Assembly: GCA_015680685.1 (NCBI GenBank)
Contig: MNCI01006837.1
Span: 432,735-496,734 of the forward strand
Reading direction: 5' to 3'
DNA length: 64,000 bases
Source: Gnetum montanum
Taxonomy: Eukaryota; Streptophyta; Gnetopsida; Gnetales; Gnetaceae
Program-made: the position numbers and the translations under genes
Shown here: piece after piece, positions 35,881 to 46,579 of the stretch
Layout of the letters: each line of letters opens with the position of its first letter
Position numbering within the stretch: position 1 is the first letter of the stretch
The notes under the pieces: model-generated
What the model saw: only the letters and a program-made list of their open reading frames with translations
Told to the model about the DNA's origin: nothing
Databases searched by the model: none

Positions 35881-37416
35881 TGAAACACCGTGAAAAGTGT
35901 GAGTCGGCCTCAGGTGAAGATTCGCAATTCAGAAAAAAGTACATGATAGAATTCCAGAAAGAAGAACAAGGCAGGGCAAGGCAAAGAGGCGCACGGAATT
36001 AAGACTTTGGTTTCCTTTCGCAGATTTCATATCTTACAATGTTTTCCGTCTTTACGCTATAGTACGCAATGTAGCGTAATGATGCTCAGCGTAACATAGT
36101 TTGACATTAGAAGGCGGTTTACTTCAGCAGATTTGGTGAAGCCTAAGGCCTAAGCAATGTAATATGCGACCTCTCGTGTATTTTGTTAAGTCTTTTGTCC
36201 AAGGGCAGATTTACGCTCTGTTACGCAAGGCAGCGTAACAAGCTTTGGAAATGTCAAAAAAGAATCCAAAGAAAGCGCAACAGGTCAAGTTACGTTCGTT
36301 ACGCAACGCAGCATACGTAGCGTAATCCATCGCCAAGTTAACCATTGTTTACGCTTCACTATGCTTGGCAGCGTGAACCAGCGTAAAGCAGCTTGAGTCC
36401 CTTACTTGTGTGCTTTATTATGCTCTCGCATGCGACGCAATGCGTACAAGCGTAATGTAGCCCAAAATCAACTGAGACATGCCCAATCCACATTTGTCAT
36501 CCATACGCACAATACAAAGATGCGCGTATTGCGCGTAGTCACGAATTTCAATACAAGGACAGTCAAGTCAATGATCTTCTGAAGGGTTTGAAACATGTGT
36601 CATCACAGCCGTGCCTTCTCCACGTATTGTCAAACCTATAAAAATCTCAGTTGGCGAAGAAAAAAAAAGAAAAACACCGAGACAAAGAGAGAGAGCAGCA
36701 TTTTTTGGCAATCATTTGGCAGCACTATCTTTCCACAGAGACAGGAGACATTTTGCTTGAGCATTGGCAGCAAGAGCGATTACCCCTTTGGTGAAGACAC
36801 AACTTTCTCCATTGGTGATCGTCGGCAGTTTCGAGCAAAGACTACCTAAGGCAAAAGAAGTAGATCAGAGATCAAGAGATCATCTAGTGTGGTTTGTGAG
36901 TTTCTATTGGTCAGAAGAAGTTGATCAATAAACGTCAAAACTTGACCTTCCTTGCATCCCATCTCTGGCCTATGAGGTAGATCGGACTCCATTCTGTATT
37001 TCTGCTTAGACAGTTTTCCTTGTTATTTTGTGTCTGCTTCACACAAGGCAATCGGGGTCTCCTCAATGTAACGTGATATACAAAATATTCATTTTTTTGG
37101 GTCAAAGCCATAGATCTTGAAATCACGCATTTCTCTCGTGTCTGATTCCTTTTACCGAGTTAGCGTTATCATCGTTATAATTTATCTGCATTGTTTTTCT
37201 CTCATTTTACGACCCGTCGAATCAAATCGTTCCACGCAACATCCATAATCTCCATCGGTTTACTGATTTAGTAAGTCCCTATTTGATCGACAAGACCGTT
37301 CAGGGCACTGCAGATTCGTTTTCTTTTCCAGCACAGCCCTCGCATGGATCCGTGGTTAAGACTGTTTACATGGATTTTGTTTGGTATTCCAGCTGCTGAC
37401 ATTTTTCATCATTACA
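35881..37416 (+). repeat. 5' LTR of element D
   Basis: Begins TGAAACACCGTGAAAAG and ends ATCATTACA. U3 (about 36050-36540) is a chain of imperfect palindromes with arms TTACGC and GCGTAA. TATA box TATAAAAA at 36637-36644. The conserved R-U5 motif GTAAGTCCCTATTTGATCG starts near 37271. Confidence 0.93.
36637..36644 (+). promoter_or_regulatory. TATA box of the element D 5' LTR
   Basis: TATAAAAA in CAAACCTATAAAAATCTC. The 3' LTR has TATAAATA at 52491-52498. Confidence 0.7.
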
Positions 37417-37422
37417 GTTTTC

Positions 37423-37441
37423 TGGCGCTAGAAGGAGGGCC
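37423..37441 (+). other. Primer binding site of element D
   Basis: TGGCGCTAGAAGGAGGGCC, six bases after the LTR, the least decayed version among B-D. A tRNA search with its complement would identify the primer. Confidence 0.75.
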
Positions 37442-37676
37442 TGAACCTCCAATTCGTATTTTTTATAGGTAGCCCTATTAGCGATCTATACCCGCGTTGC
37501 CAAAAACGTGAATGTAATACCTCTATGGAAGTTTACGAAAGTTCATGTGGTGTAGATCGGTTACTTTAACGATTCCTCTGGAATCCTATAGGGTGGAAAG
37601 CCTAAACACGATCTTCTTGGTCCATCATTTTTTCTCTTAGATCCAGTCGTTTATTGTCAACCAATCTACTTGATCA

Positions 37677-39955
37677 ATGGATCCATCTTACACAACCACA
37701 ACCGCCATGGTCGTCGCTGACTTGGGTGCCACATCTGTGAACCCTATCACTGTCACCAGGCCAGCTCCTGGTGCAGCAGGACCTCAGGGACCATCGCGTC
37801 GATCATTGAGGCTACAGGGCAAAGATCCAATATTTACTATCGTGAACCCTGAGGAATACAACTTTATCTGCGTCAAGATCTAGGCGAAGCTTGCCCTTAG
37901 CCGAGCCGAAATCAAGGCGAAGCGAAATTTCGAGATGATCCATCGAGGGGGCCAAGATTTCATCCCAACAGCCTATGACATCATCCCTTTAACAAACCAA
38001 CAACATGAAATTATAACACAGTTGGTTATGGCTAAGAGCCAGGATGCACGGGCTATGATGGAACCCCAGAATGGGGAGGAAGAAGATGATGAGTTTGCAA
38101 CCCAGTCTGAGCATTCGTATCACACTCTTAGTTCCCATACTTATGTCAACCCATTATTCCCTCTTAACGGAGAGGCGGCCTCGCTCAATCCAGCCATGAC
38201 CACACAGACGCACATCCCTATCATTCCACAAGCCACTGCACAGCCATCTAGGCTGCAAGTACAAATACCCCACAACAACATGGGGGCGGTTTCATCACCA
38301 CGAGTACTCAGCATTCCGGCGGTGGTTCCAGCATCCACCATGCCCCATTTCATCCCACAGATCCAACCCCAAACCATATCCACAACTCGTTCGATGCAGA
38401 CCTTATCGCTGCTGCCCCCTCCAACCCAGCAGATCACCGCCGTCGTGCAGCCACAGATACCTATCTAACAGCCTACCGCAAGTCAGTGGACCTACCCCGC
38501 GGCACAACACAACCAGTCTGCGGTGTACGGTGTGCAACCCTCGGTGGCACCCGCAATGCATATTCCGCAGGTGATCCCGCAATATCCCTATCCTTATCCC
38601 GCGCAGCCGGCGGCGGCTAATCTCTCTTCCCAAACCGGTGGATGGTGGTCTTCACAGGCACCCCTGCCTGTAGGGATCCCCGCCCCACCATCTACCAGCC
38701 AAACCATCCCACCATTTCCACTGCCTGGCCCTGCTTTCCCAGGTTAGCCCCCTGCTCCTCCTGCACATACACCTCCAGCAACAAGTCTGGACCAAGCCTT
38801 TCTACTTATTCAAACCCTCACCGAGGAGGTTAGGTGTCTTAAGGCCACTGGCTCAGACACTGTACAGATCATGGACTTTTACCAAGATGATCCCATTAGT
38901 CCAGCGGTCCCCATGTTGTCGTTGCCACTAGGGATGTTCTTACCTCATTTTACCAAGTATAATGGGGAGGGGGATCCTAACACTCACTTGGTCACCTTTA
39001 GATTCGAATCCTTATTGTTGCAGCAGTGGCCTCACACGATTATCTGCGTCTTTGCTATGTCTTTGACAGGGAAAGCTCTAGATTGGTATCGAGCCCACCA
39101 CGCTCTTCCATTTCAACCTTGGAAGAGCTTCTGACACAATTCGTGACTCGCTTTAAATACAACTTAAAGCCAGAAGTCACGTTAGATCAACTCATGGGAG
39201 TGAAACAAGACCCTCTCGAACCAGTCCAGAAGTTCATACAGCGCTGGAATGCTACTTTGAATGAAATCCGTGAGCCAATCGCGGACTCACATTTACTGGC
39301 CATCTTCAAAGGAGCAGTCAATGACTTTATCAAGTCAAAGCTGTATTATCTTTCCCCCAACTCCTTATATCAGGCCTTCGCTCAAATTAGAAGCATCCAA
39401 GATGCTGCGGAGGCCAGCAAAGACCTGGCTTATGTCGCCTACAAAAATGCACACAACAAAGGCAAGGACAAAGGCAAAGCGACGACAACGACAGTAGCTG
39501 CGCTGGCTGAGGGCATGAAGAACAAGAACAAGAAGGCATCTACGGCGCCTCCTGAGACCACAGCCAGTGCAAGTAGCACCAGCCAGGACACAGCTGCCCC
39601 TGAAGGCTCCCCCCAGCCAAAACCAAACTTTGAGCGTAAAGATCGCTCAAAGTATACAGCCCTNGAACTATTGAAACAATTGTTAGGGGTCGGATACATT
39701 CAACCCAAATGGATATCCGAAGAAGCTCTGAAGCGTCACAGATGTCATTGTGAACTGCTAAAGAATCCTTCTTTAGCCCTGCCTAACGATCCACCAGTTC
39801 CGAAATCTTTCAGGCTGGACCATTTCTATGGCTACCACCAGTTGTGTGGTCACGACACAGATTACTGCTGGGCATTGAAGGATGACATTCAACGCATGAT
39901 CGACGATAGTCATCTAAAACTAGACGGCAGTAGTCCGACATGTCCGGAAAACTAA
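37677..39955 (+). pseudogene. gag of element D, nearly complete with stops and one frame change
   Basis: The ATG at 37677 opens an N-terminal region with RSLRLQGKDP and FICVKI, then a TAG (37881) where the family has CAG-like codons. A proline/glutamine-rich linker follows (38140-38830) with two more stops. The capsid-like core runs from FLPHFTKYNGEGDPNTHL (38940) to SIQDAAEASKDL (39430). Near 39090-39115 an indel shifts the frame, so the core continues in another frame (LEELLTQFVTRF). A lysine-rich linker and a knuckle-like H-Q-L-C-G-H-D-T-D-Y-C-x-x-L-K-D-D-I motif (about 39840-39885) close the protein at 39953. That motif is the Tat-type Gag signature, GH-x-T-x-x-C-x-x-LK-x-x-I. An ambiguous N sits at 39664. 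Confidence 0.85.
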
Positions 39956-41452
39956 GCATTACACGTGTATAAGGATCTGTTGAATGCAAACAACGCACCC
40001 TATATAATCAATGTGGTGAGTACGGACAGTGAGAGGAAAGTACCACCCAAACAACCTTTTGTTTTGCATGTACCTACTCACTCACAACAGGGGGGAAGCC
40101 TTTCATCAACAGCCAGTGGCGTCTCAAGGCCACCATTCATCATTCGGGCACCTTCTCAGAATGCCACTCAGCCACGTAGTAATAGCCAAGCCGCGGCCTC
40201 GTCCACGCCCATGCCTAGGGCACCCTTCATTCTTAGGGCACCAAAACCACCGGCTGCTCCTCTCACGCAGGGGCAGGCCTCTAACCAAAACCGCCAACCA
40301 CCACCTGACAAACAAAAGGGAGAGGATACATCTGTTAACGCTACAAAAGACCACTCTACACTCGACTTCCCTAAGCCTAGGCCCCTGGCCTCTGTGCCTT
40401 CGCCTGTACCTCAGAGGTAGGATAAAGGTGCAGAAACGCAACCACCTCCTCTCGGCGAGAAAAACAACAACCCCCCGACTAACGTCCCTTGACCTCGGGA
40501 GATTCGTCTCTTGGGACGAATGGAAGAAGGCAAGGGGAATAAACAACCTAGCCGAGAGAAAAACCTCCTCGACGTGTTTACGCAAGTCAAACGGGCTCTG
40601 AAACAAAAAAATACAACGCTGAGCCTCTATGACCTGCTCATGACATCCTGAGAACACCGTGAGGCTATGGTCCGCATGCTGACGTCCATACCTATGGACG
40701 AAAGTTTCCCAACGTAGGAGGAAGCGATACACGCTGTCATGTTTCCTTCCGAAGCTGAGCAACCTAAGCCTACCTCGCTGACCTTTCATGAAAAATCCAT
40801 CAAAGATGATCCTGAAAAAGGTCAAGTGACAACTGAACTTATGTTCATCACCATTCGAGTGGATCAATACCTGATCCGGAGAGTACATGTGGACGACGGC
40901 ACAGCTGCAAACGTCATTCCTTATCCCATCGTGGATAGGTTGGGTCTAGTCGACCAGATCATTCCCACGATGACAACATGCGTAAAGTCATTCAATGGAG
41001 CAAGGGTTCAAGTCAAGGGGACAGTGCGTATCAAGTTTGTCGTAGGAGATCAATTCCCAACGGATGCCACATTCCTAGTCATCGAGGAGATGCCTGGGTT
41101 TAACTTGATCTTAGGGAGGTCCTGGTTAGCCCAGCTGAGGGCGGTTTCATCACCGATACATCAGGAAATACACCTACCTTACGTAGGAGGGGAGGTCTTA
41201 ATACACGACGATGAAATCACCCCCAGGACTGTCAACAACATTAAGGAAGAACGAGGTTCAGAGATAGAAACATCGGATGATCAGACCCATCTCCAAATCC
41301 CTCAACAAATCGAAACCAATGATGATAGTTTAGCCTGGGCCAACCTGCCATTTCAGGATGGCGGCATGGAGGAGTCAGACTATAAACCCCTCCGCCCTTA
41401 CGCAACACTGAACGTAAAGGCCGTTAAGAAACAATTGCGAATTAGCGGTTGA
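39956..41452 (+). pseudogene. Gag-protease linker and aspartic protease of element D
   Basis: A proline-rich linker (PFVLHVPT, PFIIRAPS, PFILRAPK repeats, about 40050-40260) is followed by EIRLLGRMEEGKG and LSLYDLLM (about 40500-40640), with stops between. The protease frame is open from 40739 to 41452. It contains VHVDDGTAANVIP (the acidic active-site loop; most Tat elements have a D-G-G-S-S form), FVVGDQFPTDATF and LILGRSWLAQL. After the protease core come an acidic stretch (EIETSDDQTH) and VKKQLRISG. A weak GT donor site follows directly (GCGGTTGAAC), which fits an intron reaching to 46579. Confidence 0.85.
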
Positions 41453-41690
41453 ACTGAACGGCATTTACGCACATTATCATGTTTTTTACCAATTATCGCT
41501 GTTTACGCTTAGCAGTTCATTTTCGCTCAATGCATATTTACGCTATAGAAATTTTCAATGTTTACGCTTGTTATTCCTTCCTTACGCTATTACATTTCTG
41601 TTATGTACGCATTTATGTCTTTTGATCACTTTAGCCCAAATACGCAAAAAGAAAAAATACATTACCATCAATTACGCTCTCTATACTGCG

Positions 41691-41824
41691 CAAAGGGGCC
41701 CGCAACGACCTTAACCTGGCTACGGCCCGCAATGGCCTAAAACTATCTTCCAGATTACGTAAACTCGCCAGATGGCCCACAATGGCCGAAAACTAGCCAT
41801 GGCCCGCAATGGCCTTAAACTAGC
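41691..41824 (+). repeat. Short tandem array, protease side, element D
   Basis: Four to five units such as GCCCGCAATGGCCTAAAACTA. Shorter than in C but at the same place. Confidence 0.75.
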
Positions 41825-42014
41825 AATTCCATTCCGTCGCAACATAACTTAGACAAAATTGTTAACAACTACACTTACGCTTTGCAGATAAAAACGTAAA
41901 AAAGACAAAAATTAAATAGACATTTAAAATCTCTAGAAAATCTTATAGCTAGTCTTTCAGTCATTCGCATAACCATTGTTGACAACAATCAATAAAACCA
42001 TGTGTAAATCACAA

Positions 42015-45000
42015 TTACGCATCTCCTCTAATGCCACTGTCACTAGTATCTCTCAAGTCCAGCTTTAGTCCTAATAAATCGTCCTCTAGTGGACCCTCTC
42101 TCCTGGGAAGTATTCCTTCATGGAGAATTCCCTCTTCATGAGGTTCTTGCTCTTGCACCGGCTCCGCAGGAGGACGCTCTTCATCGCTACACCCCTCTTC
42201 TTGTACTTGCTCCTCAGCTGGCTTGCCTTCTCTATCCTCTTCGGGTACCTAGATACTGAAAAACACATTAGCAAGACAAAACTTGACAACGCAATTAGAA
42301 AATTTAGACTTAGTCATGATTAAACTTACTCATGATGGCCCTACTTCCGCAGCAAAGGGAAGCTTTTCCAAGCCAGCCCACAGGCGCTCCATGATTTCAT
42401 CCTCCGTTAGGTCAGACCACACTTCATCTCCTAGAGCAATTCCAGCCTTCACCTTCCCTTTCTCCATGCTAGTCCAGCGAGGCGGGTTAGGGAAGAAAGT
42501 ACGGACGGTAGTCTGGCCCCCGGGGAGAGTCACCTCCCTTTCCGGGGACGCACTTACAGTCACCTGCTCTTGAAACTTCTTGAAGGCTTCGGATGCTCCA
42601 ATGATGTCCAGGAAGACTTGTAAGGATTGGGCCTTAACGGCAAAATCACGATAATGTTGATGATAAGCGATACTCTCACGCTTATACAAATGCTTATGGT
42701 CCTTTTCCTTCTGCCCCCATTCTTGCACACTTGCACAATAATCCCTCCAGTCTTGGCTTTTCTGAGCTCACAGCTCTATCTGCATCAGCTGCTCCACCAA
42801 CGCCCAACCGGTTTGCACGCTGTTCTTAATGACAGTCCAATAACGGGAGTAGTCAATAACAGCGATGCGCCAGTCCTCATCACCTATTTCCCGTGCCTGT
42901 AGGAACTTGCATCGCGACTTTAGGTCCCCAACCTCTTTGGTCAGAGACTCATTCTTCTCCTCTAACCTCTGCACCCTTTTCCAGAGGTTCTCATTTACAC
43001 CCTTACTCTCCCATAAGGAGCGTGTTGAGCGTAAAGCACATTTACGCATCTCTTCATAAATGTGGCATGGCACGACTGCCCCATCAGATGGAGGCTCCAC
43101 TGTGTCCAAATCAATGGGCTCTGTTGGGTCCCATCGAAGGCAAGCTCCTAACAGCAAACATTGTCAATATATATGACACATTATCACTGTACAATAAAAT
43201 AAACCTTTTATAACCACAGCGTACCAGCCTCAGGATCAACGTGCTCGAGATGCTCAATCATATCACTGAAAAATGTCTTCCATGAAGGTGAACTTGTCAG
43301 GAAAGTCCCTCCACGCTCTGCTCACAGCGACAGACGTAGATGCATCCTCTTCTCCTGTAGCGTAGTTAAGTTAGAAACTCTACTTATTAATAGAATTCTA
43401 CAAAGTTTCCAACACGCTCATTACCTCTACCAGTGATAGTGGGAAGCTCGCCAACATCTTCCACCTCCTTTCTCTCTTCACGCACAAGAGTTTGTGTGTC
43501 GTTTGTCCCAACAGCTAGGGCCTCCTCACGCACAAGAATCTGTGCATGGCTCACCCTAGCAGCTGGGGCCTCTTCCTCCAAAACTGGGGCCCCTTCCCCA
43601 CAACTTAATATCATTGCCCCTGTTTCAAGGATTAGCTGCTCCGTAACTTTTGCTGGTCACATCATAGAATACGCTTAATACAATTTAAAATATCCTAAAT
43701 AAACATTCCGTAATACCACTTTCAATACATTTCTTCCACACTTACCAGGCGGAGGTTTACTCTGCTGAACCCTGACTTCCATAGTTTGACCAATGCCACT
43801 CCCGGGCTCCGCAGAGGCCTCAGTTATACGAAGCCTTTTACGTTGAGCTGAAGGTTCTACAATTTCTACCGCCAAACGTTTTCCTCGCGAGGCATCGCCA
43901 GGGTAAGTAGGCATTATCCCGCCTATGCTGTCGGGGCCTCGCATTCGAGACGCCACCAAATCTCTGGTCGTTATAGACAGAGAGTCCCTAATCCCTTCTG
44001 GGGGATCCTGTCCACGCGTAGTGCTAAAAATGTGAGTAATCCAAGGTCTGGATAGCTGGTCTCGGTCTTGCAGCACCCAGACCCCATTCCTTTGGATGAC
44101 CAAGAATTCAACAAAATGCTGAAGGCAAGCTATGTAGAAGGCGTAATGCACGTTGAAACGAGACTCGAGCTTCTTGCGAAGCCTGATCATCTCAGTGCAT
44201 AGCCCCTCAACAAAATAGCTTGCCCAGTTGAACTGGGTCCCTTTTTCGATGACCTCCCACATAATACGGGTCTGCCCTATGGAAAAGAACCTCCCCTGTG
44301 AGAGTGTTTTGGGGAAAGTCCGGGCTCAGAAAAGGGGATAAACTATCTTGGTGATTTGTAGTTTGATTCTTTCACAAGGGATCCCTTTAGGCTTCTTCTT
44401 GACCCCTACCCACTCCTCCAGCCATTTCTGGTAGTCGAGACTCCTCTTCGTCTTTTCCTCTATGGGAAGGCCATCAGAGGGGATGTCGAAAAGGTCTTCA
44501 AAGAGCTGAGCGTCAATGTCAAAACTTACACGCACGTGATGCACGCACATGATGCACGCGCATGCAAAAACCCTCTGCCCTTTCGCTGAAGGAGTTGACC
44601 AGTGTTAACATTTCACTGGCGGGGACATCAGGGGCCGCAGCTAAAAACAAATGCATTAGCCTCGCTTCTCTTATCTTGGCGACCACCACAACTGGGGCCG
44701 TTGCATGGCCGAGCCAGCGTTGTGCATCCTTGATGTCGCCATAGCAGAAGAGGAGGGTATTTGCCTCGCGGTAGGAAATTGTAAGGGTAATCTCCTGGGA
44801 TTCCCTGACTAAACAATGTAGAATACAGGTCAAACAAAACACTACCACGCAACATTCACAATTCACAATTACACCACGCAACAATAGAATACGCAGTAGT
44901 TTTACCAAGTCCAAATGGCAATGGAAATGGAGGAAGTTTCCTCTGCACGTCTGCAATGGTAAGGGGCGGATCCAAAGTCCAGTCGTCATGTAGCCACCCG

Positions 45001-46097
45001 AGATTCTGGCAATTCTCGAAAGCGTCAGCATAACGGGTGGGGTATTCATGAATGTCGAAGCTGATCTGCCCCATAACACCAGCGCGTACATTACTAGTAG
45101 AGGTAAACGCCTTTATTGTTATTTCAGTCCAAGTTAAGGTGTCACCATCGCCTACTAACCTGTTCTCGTGGATGAAAAACCTGTACCATACCATGTAGGC
45201 TCATCTTATGCTTCACAATAAACTCAGAAAATAGACATATAATGATAATATAGCCAACAAAACCGCTTACCCACCTAAGTAGTACACTGTGCCTGGTGGG
45301 TTCTGGAAGTAGGTCGAGACATGACGGGCCACGAACAAAGTGTTGTATGCGTGATAGCAAATAAACTGGGCCATTTCCCAGATCCAACCTAAGCACCTCA
45401 AACCTCAGGCGCTAAGGTCTCGGTCCTCGGGACAATCAGTATTGATGGCTCCATCTGTCAAGAAGGCCAAAATTCCCTGTGCGGAACCCACTAACAGGTG
45501 CTCCAAAATGGCACCAGCAACATCGCCTGACAAATTTGACCATATAATAATGTTGTAGTTACGTAGTAAAAACAACAGAAACTCCAGCACATCCTTTCGA
45601 AACCATATGGCCTTCCCATGCAACCAAGTATGTGGAGGAGGGACATTAGGCACGATTGGGTTTATGCAGCACAAAACCCCAACGATATCTAAGACGATTA
45701 GGACAGGCCTTAGCATAACACTGTACAGAAAGTGCAATAAACAGATCAATGTCTAGATTCACATTTGCATGTCTAAATATGAGGAACCTACAAATTATGC
45801 TTAACTCGCCCAAACCCTTGTAATAGCACAAGGTTTGTCCCCGACAATGGCGATAAACACACACCATTAAACCCTCATCACAACGCAAGGTCCATAGTCT
45901 AAAATTCTCGTTTCCGCGAAACAACGCTACAAAAATAAACACTGCTAAAACAACACAAGTACGCAAGGAATGGCCTACCAGTTCAAAGGCGTAGGGTCCC
46001 TCACTTCGACCATCGACTACGAAGCGCGTTGCAGATTCTCTTGCACCTCGTCGATTTTCGTCAATTTTGCGTTCTTCCATTTCACTTTCGGTGCCAT
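42015..46097 (-). pseudogene. Multi-exon antisense gene carried by element D (HAD phosphatase-like N-terminal region)
   Basis: The ATG at 46097 opens MAPKVKWKN. Exons 1-3 are 46097-45979, 45720-45271 and 45180-44906 (119, 450, 275 bp), all with GT-AG borders and matching phases. Exon 4 is 44808-43746. Later exons are about 43655-43425, about 43360-43226, about 43150-42331 and 42248-42015. Exon 2 resembles the FCP1/NIF HAD fold: RPVLIVLDIVGVL (motif I, second Asp replaced by Val), WFRKDVLEFLLFLL, IIIWSN and NTLFVARH...NPPGT (the usual V-D-D-S is V-A-R-H). Exon 3 has RAGVMGQI and PPFPLPFG. Exon 4 has a DAQLFEDLFDIPSD segment like plant transposon proteins and a basic QRKRLRI stretch (possible NLS). 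Then come a coiled-coil and an acidic tail. Damage: TAG in exon 1, TGA in exon 2, a small duplication near 44530-44555 that shifts the frame, and further stops. Function unknown; the sense interval looks like an intron. Confidence 0.68.
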
Positions 46098-46245
46098 TGT
46101 CACAGTCTCAAAACTTGCACAGTTTCACACTTTCACGTCTTTGCAAACTATGCACTCTAAGCTTCTGCTCCTCTTCCTCTCGCTTTGTAACAGTTAGAAA
46201 TTCGAATTCGCGAAAGCCAATAGCCCGTTCTTACTGAAAACTGCT

Positions 46246-46253
46246 TACTTATA
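46246..46253 (-). promoter_or_regulatory. Putative TATA box of the antisense gene in D
   Basis: TATAAGTA on the minus strand, about 150 bp upstream of the ATG at 46097. It has a GGTTAAACC neighbour, shared with the TATA-like box of the C copy at 30354-30360. Confidence 0.5.
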
Positions 46254-46370
46254 GGTAAGGTTTAACCGACTTGATACCCGATTTCAGCGAGACTTACCCA
46301 AATGTTGGTGTCAGTATGAGCTGGAACCCGAGGATCAAGGCATTAATTGCACTAGATATCGCACGCATTA

Positions 46371-46396
46371 CGGTCCGAAATGATCCTAAACTACTG
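46371..46396 (+). repeat. Single remnant of the RT-side repeat in element D
   Basis: GGTCCGAAATGATCCTAAACTA matches the unit of the array at 30553-30890. Only one copy is seen here. Confidence 0.6.
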
Positions 46397-46577
46397 TAGC
46401 TTATCTCCTCATAATCAGGTCTCATTAAGTATAGGCTGTTCGCAAACTTTAAAATTCAGTTACCTTTACACAGCAATGTCACGTCACTTCCTGTACACTA
46501 AACTAAACATATTCATTTAAAACTTATAGCATCAAACTTAGTATCTGTCTAATTACTCGCACATTTGACACTTTTGC

Positions 46578-46579
46578 AG
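46578..46579 (+). other. Putative 3' splice site before RT in element D
   Basis: CACTTTTGCAG followed by GATAATCC. The RT frame opens here without a usable ATG. B has ATTTTGTAG then GAATATG at the same alignment point. This resembles the intron between protease and RT that is known in Ogre elements. Confidence 0.55.

Noticed and set aside
40124-40888. 254-codon open frame on the minus strand
   Set aside because: It lies opposite the gag-protease linker and protease of D, whose sense reading is supported by homology in A, B and C. It has no recognisable domain and is a shadow frame.
42015-46097. Calling the antisense product a plant mobile domain protein
   Set aside because: Some plant gypsy elements carry such domains, but I cannot see its diagnostic motifs here. 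The N-terminal part fits a HAD/NIF-like domain better.
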